A DNA stretch of 64,000 bases from Lutjanus erythropterus (lineage: Eukaryota; Chordata; Actinopteri; Lutjaniformes; Lutjanidae): NCBI GenBank assembly GCA_020091685.1, contig CM034598.1:20137745-20201744 (forward strand), in the 5' to 3' direction. Each line of letters begins with the position of its first letter. Position 1 is the stretch's first letter. Positions 35,620 through 50,535 of the stretch are shown here, piece by piece. The notes below the pieces were generated by a model. It ran no database searches. It was not told the DNA's origin and saw only the letters and a program-made list of their open reading frames with translations. The position numbers were made by a program, and so were the translations under genes.

Positions 35620-38600
35620 ATGGAGGGCACTGAGTCAACGAATAGAGCGAGAGCAACAGGGAAAGATGGGAATCAGGAGGTGGACCAAAAGGTGCTGATG
35701 TCCAGCAAGCCTCTGCATCGCTTCGTCCAAAAAGAGCCCAGAAGTCTCGGGGTAACGCAGCAATCCAGGGCCACACGTAGTAAATAAGTGTATAGAAACA
35801 GATGCACGCAAAGAGCTGTTCTGAATGTATTTTAATCCATCCTTTCTCTTCTCCTTCCCAGATTGCTATTGTGATCTTTGGCTGTGCAGAGCTCCTGATG
35901 GGTTTTTCGTTGGGTGGTGATGATATGTTCTCTTCTTTACGTATCTACATTCCCTTCTGGCAAGGAATTCTGGTACATAACATTTGATTGTTAATGCTGA
36001 AAATTGTTAAGTATCATACTTGAATGATTGTAAATTAACTGACATAATGCGTGTCTCATTTAAAAAGCACATGCACTTGACTTCAAAATTACAATATGCA
36101 GCATTGGAGTGGCTACTTAAAGCCCCTGAAAACTAACAGGAACAGTTTAACATTTTGGTAAATATGTTTATTATCTTTCTTACGTAAAGTTAGATGAAAA
36201 GGTCAATACCACTCCTATATGTGTGTGGTAAATGTGAAGCTACAGCAGCAGCTTAGCTTAGCAGAAAAGTGGAAATAGGAGATAATAGCTGGCCTGGTGA
36301 TGTCTAAAGGAAACAAATTCAATACTAGGACATCTAAAGTTCATTTGTCAACATGTTAAATCATACTTGTTTAATCAGAACAAAAACTGATGTGTAAAAA
36401 TTACAATTCATGGTGTTGCAGAGATTATACACTAGACTATGATTGCATACAAAATTCCAAACTAAAATGTTATTTTATGTGCACTTAAACAGTATGTAAG
36501 ATTCAGTATCTCTGAAACTTTAATATGACATCAATAGTACATGAAGTGCGCACTATTTTTGAGGAAATATTACAATATGCAAGCACCTGGGCACACCACC
36601 TGGCATAAATATCTCACATAGTGACAATAATAACAGCAGACAGAAATGGACACCAACCAAGACAGCTGGGGCATAGCATCACAAAACGCTTCAATATAAA
36701 TGTGAGTAAAGTTTCACTTCACTTGTTGTAAAATACTTTTTTAAATTAGTTTGTTGTTTGCACGGTTTACACAGTTGCATGTCTCCAACCAGCAAGGAGG
36801 CTCCCAGGAAGTGATGTGTGTTGCATGTATTTTGAACAATGGTACACATTTTGGGTATGTAGTGAATAGTATGTGATTTGGGACACAGTGTATTTCAGTA
36901 ATTCCCCACTAGTTGCCTGGCAACTATTCCTACACAAGAAATCACCACAAACCCCTGTAAAATAAGTCACATAATTAGATTTTTTTTCAGCCAGCTTTAG
37001 AGTTGTTGTTAACTTTTAGATAGAGCTGGGCTAGTTGTTTTCACTATTTCCTTTGTTTATGCTAAGCTAAGCTAACTGGCTGTCGGCTGTGGCCTTATAT
37101 TTACAGCACAGAGCGATCAATCTTCTCATCTAACACTGCAAAAAATATCACACTATTCTGTCAACTTAAATTAATTTGGATAAACCTGTTATATTAAAAG
37201 TAAAAACTTTTGATTTTTAGAGGAGCAGGGCGTTAGTTTCTCAAACGGCTGACTCAATTAAAAATGACTTCCCTCTTCAGTACTGAGGAGCTTTTGTTAC
37301 TTCTCCAGCTGCCATGATGATAACCATGATGTGAACAAGGCTAAATAAGTTACATGCAGTTATTAACATATACTTTGGGTGAATGACAAAGTTTTGTTGT
37401 TTGTTTTTTAAGCTTCTTGTCTGTGGAAGCCTGTCTGTCTACACTGCGCTACATCCATCCAAGAAGATGGTAGGTATACTGTGATTTTATGCTCAGGTTT
37501 TAGTGTTTAACTTGATTTAGTCACCCTTTTTCTCAATATCTCGCCTAATCTTGTTGGACTTATCTTTCCCAGGTGACTGTGTCATTGGCCATGTATGTGG
37601 TTACTCTCTTTGGAATCATAGTCTCTGTTGGATATAGAATATACTGCCTCAGCATTTTCAGTCACTTTAGATACAGGAGGTATTGGATGTCAGGTCCTTA
37701 TGACGAGGTGTGGGACAAATACAGATGGGTGAGTTGCAGCATATGTTTTTTAAACTGAATGGATGACATGCACATTTTTACAGTGTACACTGTGAATAAC
37801 TCTGTCTTTCACTTTTTTTGCTTTAGGGGCAGCTTTTTTGTCTTGAAGCCATATTGTTAACTTTCTCTCTGTGTGTGTCGGTGCTTCTCATCTTCTTGTG
37901 CGCCATCGCACGTTTAGCTCTGAGATCCACACGTACTCAGGTAAAACATTTTTATTGTTGTTATTTTATCTAAAACACCCTCTATCCTCCACAATTGCAC
38001 ATTCATGAGCAAACTTTGGAGGGAGATGTTTGTGACCAGCATAAAAGTCGCAGAGTGAGTGAATGAGTTAAAAAAAAAAATACTTAAATGGTAAAACAAG
38101 ATTAATGAAAATGAAAATTGAAGAAAAATCTTCTGTATGACCTTTCTAAAGTCTTCTAGACCAGTGGTTTGCTAACCTTTTTGACTTGTGACCCCCTAAA
38201 CCAAAGTGATGTCTATTTTTTCCCTCTCATCACTTGCTGCATATTTCTGTGGATTATGAGTAGGTCTACAAAGAGAGGTTTTTATTTATCCAGTATTATT
38301 CGGTTCTACAAGACAATAATTCAAGATCATAACAATAAAATGTGTAATACAAAGATTTAAAAGATTTTGTCCTTGAAATAACCTAATAGGATCTTAAAAT
38401 GACCCGAGAGCTGTCTTAAACCGAAGAAATAACTAAGACAAAGCCAGATGACGGTTGATATATTTGATATATTTGTCAAGCGTCATCTGGCTTTGTCATT
38501 AGCTGTGTGTCAGTCATCATTGTATTGCCTTCTTGTTGTTCCCTTCCCTAATAACCACCTCCCTGTCTTCAACAGGTTATTGTCCAGCACATCCCACCGC

Positions 38601-38626
38601 CACCGAGCACCACAAAATCGAACTAA
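35620..38626 (+). CDS. MS4A-family four-span membrane protein, copy A
   Basis: Exons: 35620-35751, 35862-35972, 37413-37469, 37573-37728, 37827-37940, 38576-38626. They give 206 residues, with phase 0 at every junction. The layout is that of the MS4A (CD20-like) family: cytosolic N-terminus with KPLHRFVQKEPRSLG just before TM1 (~45-61, VIFGCAELLMGF), TM2 (~74-92), TM3 (~101-128), TM4 (~157-184), and a basic, proline-containing tail. Predicted extracellular loops are ~62-71 and ~129-154. MS4A proteins are plasma-membrane proteins acting in ion flux, signalling and, in mammals, chemosensation; the subfamily cannot be assigned from this window. The start was chosen because ATG and the upstream DNA are shared with copy B; an in-frame upstream ATG at 35512 lies in the relic-like 5' segment. 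Tandem with copy B. Confidence 0.85.
36135..37150. mobile_element. MITE-like element in intron 2 of MS4A copy A
   Basis: The left end (GGAACAGTTTAACATTTTGG, AAAGTTAGATGAAAAGG) and the right end (GATCAATCTTCTCATCTAAC, ACTGCAAAAAATATCAC) are imperfect inverted repeats. Inside are CTTAGCTTAGC, TGCTAAGCTAAGCTAACTGG and AGTTGCCTGGCAAC. About 1 kb long, without coding capacity. A shorter remnant of the same family sits in the same intron of copy B (40965-41065). Confidence 0.6.
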
Positions 38627-39639
38627 GATCAAGCTTTTGAAGTTTCACTCTGCAATAACTAACACAGGTTTTCCTGCACCACACCTTGTCCATGAAGAAA
38701 TTTGTCATAATCTTGTACAGTATATTGCATGTGAATGTCATGTGAATGTCCAGCCAAAGCTTTTATAGTTACCAACATCTATGTTATGTGTAACTGCTGA
38801 ACCACATTTATTTCTCATGCGCTTATAGGGGAACATTGCCACTAATCTCTTCAGCAGTTCTTATGTGTACTTAATGTATGGGGCAGTAATGTCAGATTAC
38901 TTTGAATTAAGCCTTAATGTATATTGTATAAACAATATTATACTGTGATTTTAGTTAACACTGGTTAAGTCAGACAGAAGCCCCATAATTACATTAAAAA
39001 AGTATGTTCTTTTCTGCTCCACAATACCCCCAACTAACAAGAAATCTACCTGTCAAAGTTGAACAGAAAAGTTGTAACACTCAATTTGATTATATATTGT
39101 GGTCACTTCCAGTTTGCCAGTTTGCCTTTAATGCTTATGTTGTCAACATGTCTGATCATCATCTATAACTGTTTAACTGGTTTATTGATCAATCAGTAGC
39201 AATCAGCAGCAGCAATCAGTGTAACGGACGAATAATGTTATGTTTAAACTAATTTTTGATACCTTTTACATATGATCTACTGGTATTTTGATGCTTGTTA
39301 GTTTTAGTTTTGTTATAAATGGTACTTTAACATATATATAAAGATGTTTTTTTTCCATGCCTGACACTCAGTACCACCTCCCAGTACCAACTCAGTGTTG
39401 CATAATGTGCCACCATCAATTGAGAGACTGAAGAAGACTGATTTATATTTTGTCATCTCATCTCTCATTTGAAACAGGAACACCTACTGCATGTACAGAA
39501 GATGGGTTTATGTGACTGAATATAAATATCTAGAGTAAGGGTGATGCAAAAGCACCCTTCTTGTGATAATGATGCATTTTAGAAGTATCATGTATTTTGA
39601 ACCATGCAATGCCATTAATGTCTGTACATTCATCAAATT

Positions 39640-39645
39640 AATAAA
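39640..39645 (+). promoter_or_regulatory. Polyadenylation signal of MS4A copy A (AATAAA)
   Basis: It lies 1014 bases after the stop codon. The same AATAAA is kept in the relic tails (33018, and near 34174), which marks the end of an unusually well preserved 3' UTR. Confidence 0.55.
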
Positions 39646-40330
39646 CATCACATTGACTGCAAAAGAAAGACTTTGTTGAGTGAAAGATCCTGTCTGGATA
39701 TCTAGTAAAGTTTTTTGTTTTGGTCTGGTTTATTAGCAGGAACCATGCTGGTCAAGTCAAGCTGTGCTAGACCATGCAGTGGATATACAGCTATAGCAAG
39801 GTTGGAGTTTTCACATTCTTTATGTGCAGTAAATAAACATTTCAGTTATATCACAGGAAAAGAAAAGTGAGTCTAATTTGAAATACAAAATTGATTAAGT
39901 TGTAGTGTGTCATTATTAAACACTGAGCAACAGCCATAAGAAAACAGTTCAGTTTAAAAGAAAAAAACATCTCAAGTTTGCTCTTTTTTGATACATTTAA
40001 CAAACAAAGCTAAACATTTTAAATTTCAGGTGTTTGTTTTTTTTTACCCACTTTTATTTTTTCACACTGATTTGTTGTGTTTTGTGCTGATGAGAACCAG
40101 TCTTCCTGTCACTGGATTTCCACACAGATCTCAGTGGGATTTGGTCTGACTGGTGACTGAGTAAGTATTGTACTCTGAGGAACAGCCTCAGCCTGTGACG
40201 TGCAAACAAACCATCCAGCTCCTCCCCCTGATAAAAAAAAAAAAAAAAGGTCTACAATTTCCTCACTTCCTCTGTCTACCCACAACATTCACTTCCTGTT
40301 TTCACTCTCACTACTTCGAGTCTGCTGCCA

Positions 40331-42805
40331 ATGGAGGGCACTGAGTCAACAACTAGAGCGAGAGCAACAGGAAAAGATGGGAGTAAGGAGGTGGACCAAA
40401 CGGTGCTGATGTCCAGCAAGCCTCTGCATCGCTTTGTCCAAAAAGAGCCCAGAAGTCTCGGGGTAATGCAGCAATCCAGGGCCACATGTAGAAAAATAAG
40501 TGTATAGAAACAGCTGTATATACAAAGAGCTGTTCTGAAGGTATTTTAATCCATCCTTTCTCTTCTCCTTCCCAGATTGTTATTGTGATCTTTGGCTGTG
40601 CAGAGCTCCTGATGGGTTTTCTCCTGGCCAGTGAAATTGTGCCCACTTCTTTTCATATCTACATTCCCTTCTGGCAAGGAATTCTGGTACATAACATTTT
40701 GCTGCTTAGCAGTAACATGCTGCAAATGCTGAAATATCATTCTTGATTGATTGTAAGTTTACTTACATTTTGCGTTCTCACAATAAATTTTGCTTTATCC
40801 CGCAATACTTGTCTTCTTCCATCCGTTCTGAGCCATATGGCTGTTTTCACTCAGTTGGTCCTGGGAAAATACCCTAGTATCAGCTGGGCAATGGGCACTA
40901 AGTATGCTGATATCGCACTACTGCCCTATTAATAGGCCTTGTTACAGTGAAAGTAAATTTTTCTTAGATCAAGCTCCAGGCTACAATAATCAGTAGGATG
41001 CTGTCTGTTTCAGTCGTGCGAGTTCTATCAATCCTCTCATTTAACTCTAAAAGCAGCAAATAAGTGTATTTTCTAGTTCAATTTATTTAATATTGATGAC
41101 CTCGTTGATAATATTATATTCCCTGCTATAATATAGCCTGTATTTCCCTCTGCATCATTAAAGTATCTTTCGCAGTCTAACCTTTATCAAATTTCTGATT
41201 CAAATATAAATGACTTTCCTCTTCAGTACAGAGGATCTTTTGTTACTTCTGCAGCTGCCATGATAATAAACATGACGTGGACAAGTCACATGCAGTCAGT
41301 TTGGGTGAATGACAAAGGAAAATTGTGTGATAATCATTTTTTTTGTTGCTTGTTTTATTAAGTTTCTTGTCTGTGGAAGCTTGTCTATCTACACTGAGGT
41401 ACATCCATCCAAGAAGATGGTAGGTATATATTGTTATTTTATAGTCTAGTTTTAGTGTTTAACTTGATTTAGTCACCCTCTTCCTCAATAACTCACCTAA
41501 TCTTGTTGAACTTATCTTTCCCAGGTGACTGTGTGTTTGGCCATGTATGTGGTTACTCTCTTGGGAATCGTAGTCTCAGCCGGACTCAGGATATACTGCC
41601 TCAGCTTCTACAAGACGTACATGTCGAAATGGGGGTGGAAGGAGGACTGGGAGCATTACAGAACGGTGAGCTGAAGCATCCATTGTTTATACTGAATGGA
41701 CAGCACGCACATTTTCACAGTGTACAGTCTGAATTTAATCTTTCATCGTTTCTTGTTACAGGAGCAGCTTTTTGGTCTTGAAACCATATTGTTAACTTCC
41801 TCTCTGTGCGTGTCGGTGCTTCTCATCTTTTTGTGCACCATTGCACGTTTAGCTCTGAGATCCACACGCACTCAGGTAAAAAAAATAAATAAATTGTTAT
41901 TACATCATCTAAAACAGGCCTTATCCTCTGTGATTGCACATTCATAAACAAACTTCAGTCTCTGGAGTGAGATATTTTTGACCAGCATTAAAGTTTAAGA
42001 CTGCAGACAATAATGTACAAATGGTAAATGAAAACTTGAAAAGTAAAACAAGAATAATAAAAGGGACAATTAAGAAAAAACTTCTGTATGACTTATCCAA
42101 AGTCCTCTAGGTTTCTAACCTTTTTGGCTTGTTACCTCTTAAAACAAAGCAATATTTATTTGTTACCCCTCATCACCTGCTGCATATTTTTGTGGATTAT
42201 GGCCAGGTCTGTGTTTGTTTGTTTTTTTTGTTTTATTTATTTATGTGTTTCACAAGAAAAAAAAACGTCTACATTAACCTTATTTTGGTAGCATCAATGT
42301 TTTTCTGGTCTCCTTTATTGTTAATCAAACAGGTATGGTTGATAGTTTTAAAAGTATGTTCTGTCTCTTGAATCTGAACACAGGAATACCACCATCAAAC
42401 TTAAAATTCCTTCATACAGTCTTAACCTCACAATCCTACATTTTTGTTATGTCTTTGTATTTAATGTTTATTTCACCAGAAAAGCCTAGCGAGATTAAAT
42501 ATGTCAGTGACAGATAACAGTAAGTATGCCACAAAATCAGAATTCAACAGAAATGCAATAATGAAATGATGATCATAAAATTTCTAATACAATAATATAA
42601 ACGATTGTGTCTCAGAAATAATCTAAAAGTGACATTAAAATGAGCCAAGGACTGTCTTAAACCATAGAAATAAAAATATTCATTAGCTGTGTCAGTCATC
42701 ATTTTATTGCATTCTTGTTGTTCTCCTCCCTGATAATCGCCTCCATATCTTCAACAGGTTATCGTCCAGCACATCCCACCACTGAGTGACACAACGGTAA
42801 ACTAA
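40331..42805 (+). CDS. MS4A-family four-span membrane protein, copy B
   Basis: Exons: 40331-40462, 40576-40686, 41363-41419, 41525-41665, 41762-41875, 42758-42805. They give 200 residues, phase 0 throughout and with the same exon structure as copy A. The N-terminal exon differs from copy A at 4 of 44 residues and exon 5 at 5 of 38. TM1 and TM2 are almost the same. The TM1-TM2 loop (LASEIVPTSFHIY) and the TM3-TM4 loop (FYKTYMSKWGWKEDWEHYR) differ strongly, and the second is five residues shorter. Intron and 5' flanking sequences are also alike, so this is a recent tandem duplicate. Function as for copy A; the ligand and cell type are unknown. Confidence 0.85.
40965..41065. repeat. Remnant of the intron 2 MITE in MS4A copy B
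   Basis: TATCAATCCTCTCATTTAAC followed by GCAAATAAGTGTATT matches the right end of the element at 36135-37150. Confidence 0.45.
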
Positions 42806-43089
42806 GATCAAGCTTTTGAAGTTTTATTCTACAGTAACTAACACTGGTTTTCCTGCAGTAGACTTACCCTGTGAAAGCAATTTGTCATAATTCTGTACAG
42901 TATATTACATGTGAATGTCATATGAATGTCATGTGAATATCCAGCCACAGCTTTTATAATTGCCCACATCTAGGGGCAGTAGCCCTATAGCCCAGTCACA
43001 ACTTTTCCCTACATTTTACCTCTGTGGTAGCCTTTGTGTAACTGCTGAACCACATTTATTTTACATGCACTTTCAAGAGAAGATCATAA

Positions 43090-43948
43090 TGGGGCATAAT
43101 GTCATATTATTTTGAATTAAAGCCTCAACACCCCAATACTGAAAACTATCAATAACATCAGCTGATTAATCATATATCCATGTATTATATCACCTAATCT
43201 TTAATGAATATTGTACGAGCAATAATATACAGTGATTTTAGTTAACACTAGTTAAGTCTTTCCATATTCAAATTAAAAAAAATCAGAGGTACATTTTCCT
43301 TCTGCTCCACAATATCCCAACATGAATTTAAGTATGAAGAGTTCATAATTAAAAAAAAAAACTGTGACAGTTTAATAAAAATATTTTGCCACTCAATTTA
43401 CATTTTGATTATATACTGTGATCACATACTGTTTTCCTTTAACCCTTATGCCAATATGTCTGATCAACATCTATGTTATCAGTATTTTTTTATTACATAG
43501 TGTGCAGCATAGTTTAGACTTTACTTGCAGCTTTTGATAATCAATGCGAGTCTGTGTGTACACTTTACACGTTACAGTGTGATTTTGTATGAATGAGCAG
43601 ATATGGGCTCTGTGTTTTCTTTACAGGAATGCAGATATGTTTAACAGAAATGGCAGCGTATTTGAATAGATTTGAGTTTCAGCATTCTTACGGATTAACT
43701 GAAATGACGAGCTGACATCCATCCAGTCTGTAATTTAAAGCTTGTGACTTGATGTGTTTGTGTTGTTCAGTGTGTTCATCTACGACTGTGATAATGAAGA
43801 GCCTGCTTGGAAACCCACTGCCGTCTTTTGCCTTTGAATATGTGAAAAACACTAATTTGGTGTCCTTGTAAAAACTTTTCAAGAATTTAACTTTAACTTT
43901 TATCTGTTTCACGCAATAAGTGTGATGTACACTGTCTTGTTAAATAAA
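43090..43948 (+). other. 3' UTR region of MS4A copy B
   Basis: 43090-43480 resembles the 3' UTR of copy A (CATATTATTTTGAATTAAAG, AGTTAACACTnGTTAAGTC, CTGCTCCACAATA). After about 43500 it no longer matches, so the TGATCTACTGG block and its signal are missing. Candidate polyadenylation signals are AATAAA at 43374-43379 and 43943-43948. Confidence 0.5.
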
Positions 43949-43959
43949 CAATATAATAA

Positions 43960-44045
43960 CGAAATTATGTTAATGATATATTAAACACATATAATTGGCC
44001 TTGTAAGTCCCACCCTTTTTTCCTCTGTGCTCTCTGTCCAATCAG

Positions 44046-44079
<34 letters not shown>

Positions 44080-45395
44080 GTCCTTTGTGTTTAGGTTTGT
44101 CAGAGTACGACATACCAAGTTAAAGGCCTAATTCTGTTGCACATTTCAGATGTATTAAAATATGTATAATTGAATTTACAGGTGAGCAGTGAACAAGTTT
44201 TTGCTTTGGCTCACTTTCACATGTCAGTATTGTTTAAAAAGACCTTTGATATTTGGAAATGCTACCCAGATTGAATTGTGGTTGTGGAGTAGTTTTCATT
44301 TTGATCACTGGGACCGTGTCTTTCATTGCCGTTATTATTTCCAAATAATTGTTGTGCAATCCCATTGGTGTCATCCTAGTTCTGTTTTTTTCACCCGACA
44401 TCCCTTTTACGTTTCATTAAGTAAGCACAAGTTTGCTCCACTCAGCAGATTCAAATCAGGGTTCCCAGTTCTTCTCCAAAGTCAAATCCAAACACTTTGT
44501 ATGCTTTTTAAAGTGCACTTTCAGTCAGAAATTACATATTTATATACATACAGTCAAAATTATTGTTTCCTTTCTTCACAATGAACTAGATGTTATTGTG
44601 CTATAAACAGTTAAAGGGATGTTTCGTTAGAGTTCTACAGAGGTGGAGCAAATTAAAAAGAAAACAACAGATTCGTATTTCAAAATGTGTGACTTCTCTG
44701 TAAATTGACTTGGCATCCAAAAAACCTGGCTGAGCCACTCAGGCAATCACTAGACAAATAACTTAATAACTTTTTCCTTTTTATTTCTAAAACATTTTTC
44801 ATTTTCACATCAGTGATCATTGAGAAAGCAATCTCCCTCCCACTCATTGTGCCATCAGAGGTCACACAAACGGACGGATCACACAACGTGCAGCCACACA
44901 TGCAGACTCAGAGAAGCAGGCAAGGCTGGAGCAGAGTAGTCTTCACTTTATGAGGACGGCAAAAATAATCAGACACTCTTAGACTAAGAGGGAGCAATTT
45001 AATAAAGTAATGCAATTACAATTGCAGGCACTTTATCCAAATCCAAGCACTTTACAACCCTCGACTTAAAGTTCTGTTTCAGAATTTCCAGCTCCTGAAC
45101 ACTGTCAAATGCATTTTGACTCAAGTCAAATTTAGTTGTGGGTTTGACGTGTGTGTGCTGCATTTGTGTTGCTAAAAAGCAGGACCAGCTCATGCTGTGG
45201 GCCTGGTATAAGGTTTAGATAAACCTGGAAGAGCTGCACAGCTACACATGGAGTCAGGATGTGTCCAAGATTACTGTATGTATGGACAGTAAATGACCAC
45301 ACTTATGTCTGTGTGACAGTGATTCACTCTTTATGCACCCTCTCAGATCCCAAAACACAAAAAACTGCAATGACACCTGTGACATTTTGGTCACT
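43960..45395. other. Non-coding interval between MS4A copy B and aldob
   Basis: The 3' ends of the two genes face each other here. The interval holds a (CA)n run (44048-44078) and a chance ORF of 131 codons (44189-44584, plus strand) with no recognisable domain. No gene is supported. Confidence 0.5.
44048..44078. repeat. (CA)n microsatellite
   Basis: About 15 CA units. Confidence 0.95.
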
Positions 45396-45398
45396 TAA

Positions 45399-45404
45399 TT
45401 TATT
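45399..45404 (-). promoter_or_regulatory. aldob polyadenylation signal (AATAAA, minus strand)
   Basis: TTTATT on the plus strand, 148 bases after the aldob stop codon. It is the first AATAAA in the 3' UTR. Confidence 0.55.
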
Positions 45405-45551
45405 TCCAGTCATTTCACTGAGTAGACAAACAGGAGTTCAGTGTAATAAAGTCTCCCCCTGGTGGTGGTGGTCTGGAACAGCGGGAAATCCAGCAGAGGC
45501 AGTTGTAGTCATATTTGGTCCACATGCATTTTTTTTAAATGTTCACAGTAT

Positions 45552-48118
<2,567 letters not shown>

Positions 48119-49139
48119 CCTAGAGAAGACAGAAACAAGTTATTTCACAGGTGATCAGAACGTCTTCAAGGCTTTAGCAAGTATGAGGAAGATTTTATCT
48201 TTTGTTTTTCATGAAACACAATGAACTTCTGCCTCAGACTTCCTGCTGCGGTTGCACCACCTCTGTAAATATTTGGCTTGCATGGTTGAACTTTGGCCTT
48301 GGAACAGATAAGTCCGGCCTTTGGACGTGCAACCCAAGTTCATAGTTCACTCATTGGAAACTAGAAAATTGGGGGGTATTAATTTACTAGGAAAGATACA
48401 ATCTGCTGACATGCATCTCTCTAACATATTGTGTGCGATGGCCATGAGAATGCAACAATGACATGGAAACTCCACCAAAACTAAATCCATGGCTATCAGC
48501 AAAACAAGAAATTTTGGACATGGAAAAATAAGTTTTTACAATTAGAGATGACATTTAAAAATTAATAATGACTCTGGTTCAAGATTTGCAAAATATAAGC
48601 TATGCTAAAAGTAATTTTAGAAAAAACAAAATTATCGACTACACGATGTTTCCCCAATGATTTGTGCATAACCATAAAAGAACAGCATAATAATATTAGG
48701 GCTAAGAATTAAAATCACAACTATAATTTGCAGATATACAATAAGTCATCATAACCTGCAGGTTGAACGCGGATGTGTGTTCCTTTTTTAAATATTTGCA
48801 CACACCCAAGAGGTCTACTGCAACCACAGGCACACAACACCCGACGACATTTAACATGCAACCCTTTCAAAGTAAAAGCACCGCCAATTTTTTGCTGCAA
48901 AGAAGCGTGAACATCCTCATTTATCAGACACGACAACCTGTTTATGCGATTCTGCAAAGCCTAGACTACTGAATACTTGGAGTTCAAATCCGTAACGTTA
49001 CTTGCATCGCACCAGAAACACGCGGAACCCTGAACTAACACAGTGATGTCGCAGAAAAGTTCGCTTTTCATGCAAAGAAATGGAAACTAGCCACAGCAAC
49101 ACCATGTACAAGCTAAAAAACTTGAAAGACGGGTCTTAC

Positions 49140-49225
49140 TTGGGAGTTTTGTCAAACAGCGACGGCGGCAACAGAAGTGACAGACGGCTTCAAAGCCTCC
49201 AAACAGTGATTACTGATTGAGAAGG
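49140..49225 (-). other. Non-coding first exon of aldob (5' UTR)
   Basis: The donor is CCCAA|GTAAGA (minus strand), at 49140/49139. The right (5') limit is set ~30 bases below the TATA-like box. The acceptor of the next exon (CTCTAG|GATG) places one UTR base before the ATG at 48118. Vertebrate ALDOB genes have the same non-coding exon 1. Confidence 0.7.
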
Positions 49226-49246
49226 CCGAGCAACGTGCACAAAGCT

Positions 49247-49324
49247 GTATTTATGCGTGTTTGGCGCTGTGGAGGAGGTGCGCATGATGTGGCGGGGCGT
49301 GTGTCGCCCCGGTAACGCAATTGG
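49247..49324 (-). promoter_or_regulatory. aldob core promoter: TATA-like box and CCAAT box
   Basis: On the minus strand CATAAATAC (49248-49255) is a TATA-like element ~30 bases above the expected start. CCAAT (49320-49324) lies ~100 bases above it. A TATA promoter with an upstream CCAAT box fits a tissue-regulated gene and contrasts with the TATA-less promoters of tcof1, tmco6 and rnf20. Confidence 0.55.
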
Positions 49325-49724
49325 TCCAGTGAGACAGACAGGGGCGGTGTTTGCGGACTGCACGGCATCAGTGCGCTTTTGTGGACTTTGGGTCCATATC
49401 ATAACCTGAATGGATGAGTTTGAAACAAGAAGGGAACACTGTGTGTCGTCTGAAAACAAGAGTTGTAAAAGTCTGCAGGCAGGCACGCATCAGTCAGCCG
49501 TCAAACAGCAGCACCTCCTCCCTCTGTTTCTGCTCACTGTTGCTTCACTTTGAGACACTGATGACCTGTAATGTGAGAGGAGGCCTGCTGCAATGTTGCA
49601 TTTCAGGTTCCTTTGTGTCTTTGTCCTGGTGAAAGTTGCATTGATTCATAGATGTGTCTGTTGTCTCATTTGGGCGCGTTCAGAGGCCAGTTACAGCCTT
49701 TACTCTGCAGTGCACTAAAGATTC

Positions 49725-49805
49725 AAGTTCAACTTTATTGTCTCACAGGGTGGAAAAATTTGTTTTGGGCTTACCACCCATGATGCAGCCCTCAAATACA
49801 ACATA
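49725..49805 (-). repeat. Retroposon tail-like fragment
   Basis: TTCAAGTTCAACTTTATTGTC followed by CACAGGGTGGAAAAATTTG and ACCACCCATGATGCAGCC; the first words are typical of the end of fish retroposons in reverse. Confidence 0.35.
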
Positions 49806-50439
49806 CATGTATAAACATACATACAAAGTTTCTATTTCCTAAGGATCACAAATAGCAACAGTCCAAATGGCACAACACTTGTCAGAAATACACGTCAAAA
49901 AAAAAAAAAAAAACAGTCCCAAAAAAATACAAATCAGAGTACTGTTCTAAATTAAATGTTGTCATACCTCAGAGATGTCAAAGATAGTGGATGGAATCAA
50001 TTTAGTTAAAATCAGAGTCATAGTTTTGTATTTTTCTTTCTTTCTGTCTTTCTTTCTTTCTTTCTTTATTTTCTGTTTTCAGTTCAGTTTAGTTAGAGTT
50101 AGTTTCTAGTGTTTCTAGTTTGCTTGCTTCAGTTTACTTTTTATTGTTTGGAATGTTTTATTTTGTTATATTATGTAATTATTTATTCAGGTTTTTACTA
50201 GTTTTGTTTTGTTTTGTTTTGTTTTTGTTTTTTGCTATTATATTGAGGTTATTTTTCAGGGCAAGATCTAAGAGGTTGACTGTAGGTATTAAAATACAAA
50301 CACAACACTTTGTGAAGGCAATGGACTCAATCATGATGAATTTAAGGGCATCATAAATAATGTGGTGTTGGAGATGTGTTTGAATAACTTGTGATATTGT
50401 GGATTTTTTTTTACATCATGTTGTATTTGTGTATATTTG

Positions 50440-50535
50440 TGATTTTGTATGACTGCTACCTTGGCCCAGGTCAGGATTGCAAAAATGATTTTCAATCTCA
50501 GTGGTACATCCTGGTAAAATAAAGGTAATATAATA
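50440..50535 (+). repeat. Retroposon 3' tail (TACATCCTGGTAAAATAAAGG)
   Basis: CTTGGCCCAGGTCAGGATTG, AATGATTTTCAATCTCAGTG and CATCCTGGTAAAATAAAGG follow in order. This is the well-known 'CTTGGCCAGG...CTGGTTAAATAAAGG' type of tail found in many vertebrate repeats. Confidence 0.6.

Noticed and set aside
44189-44584. Plus-strand ORF of 131 codons between MS4A copy B and aldob
   Set aside because: Rich in Phe, Tyr, Cys and Leu as expected for AT-rich chance frames; no signal peptide logic or family match.
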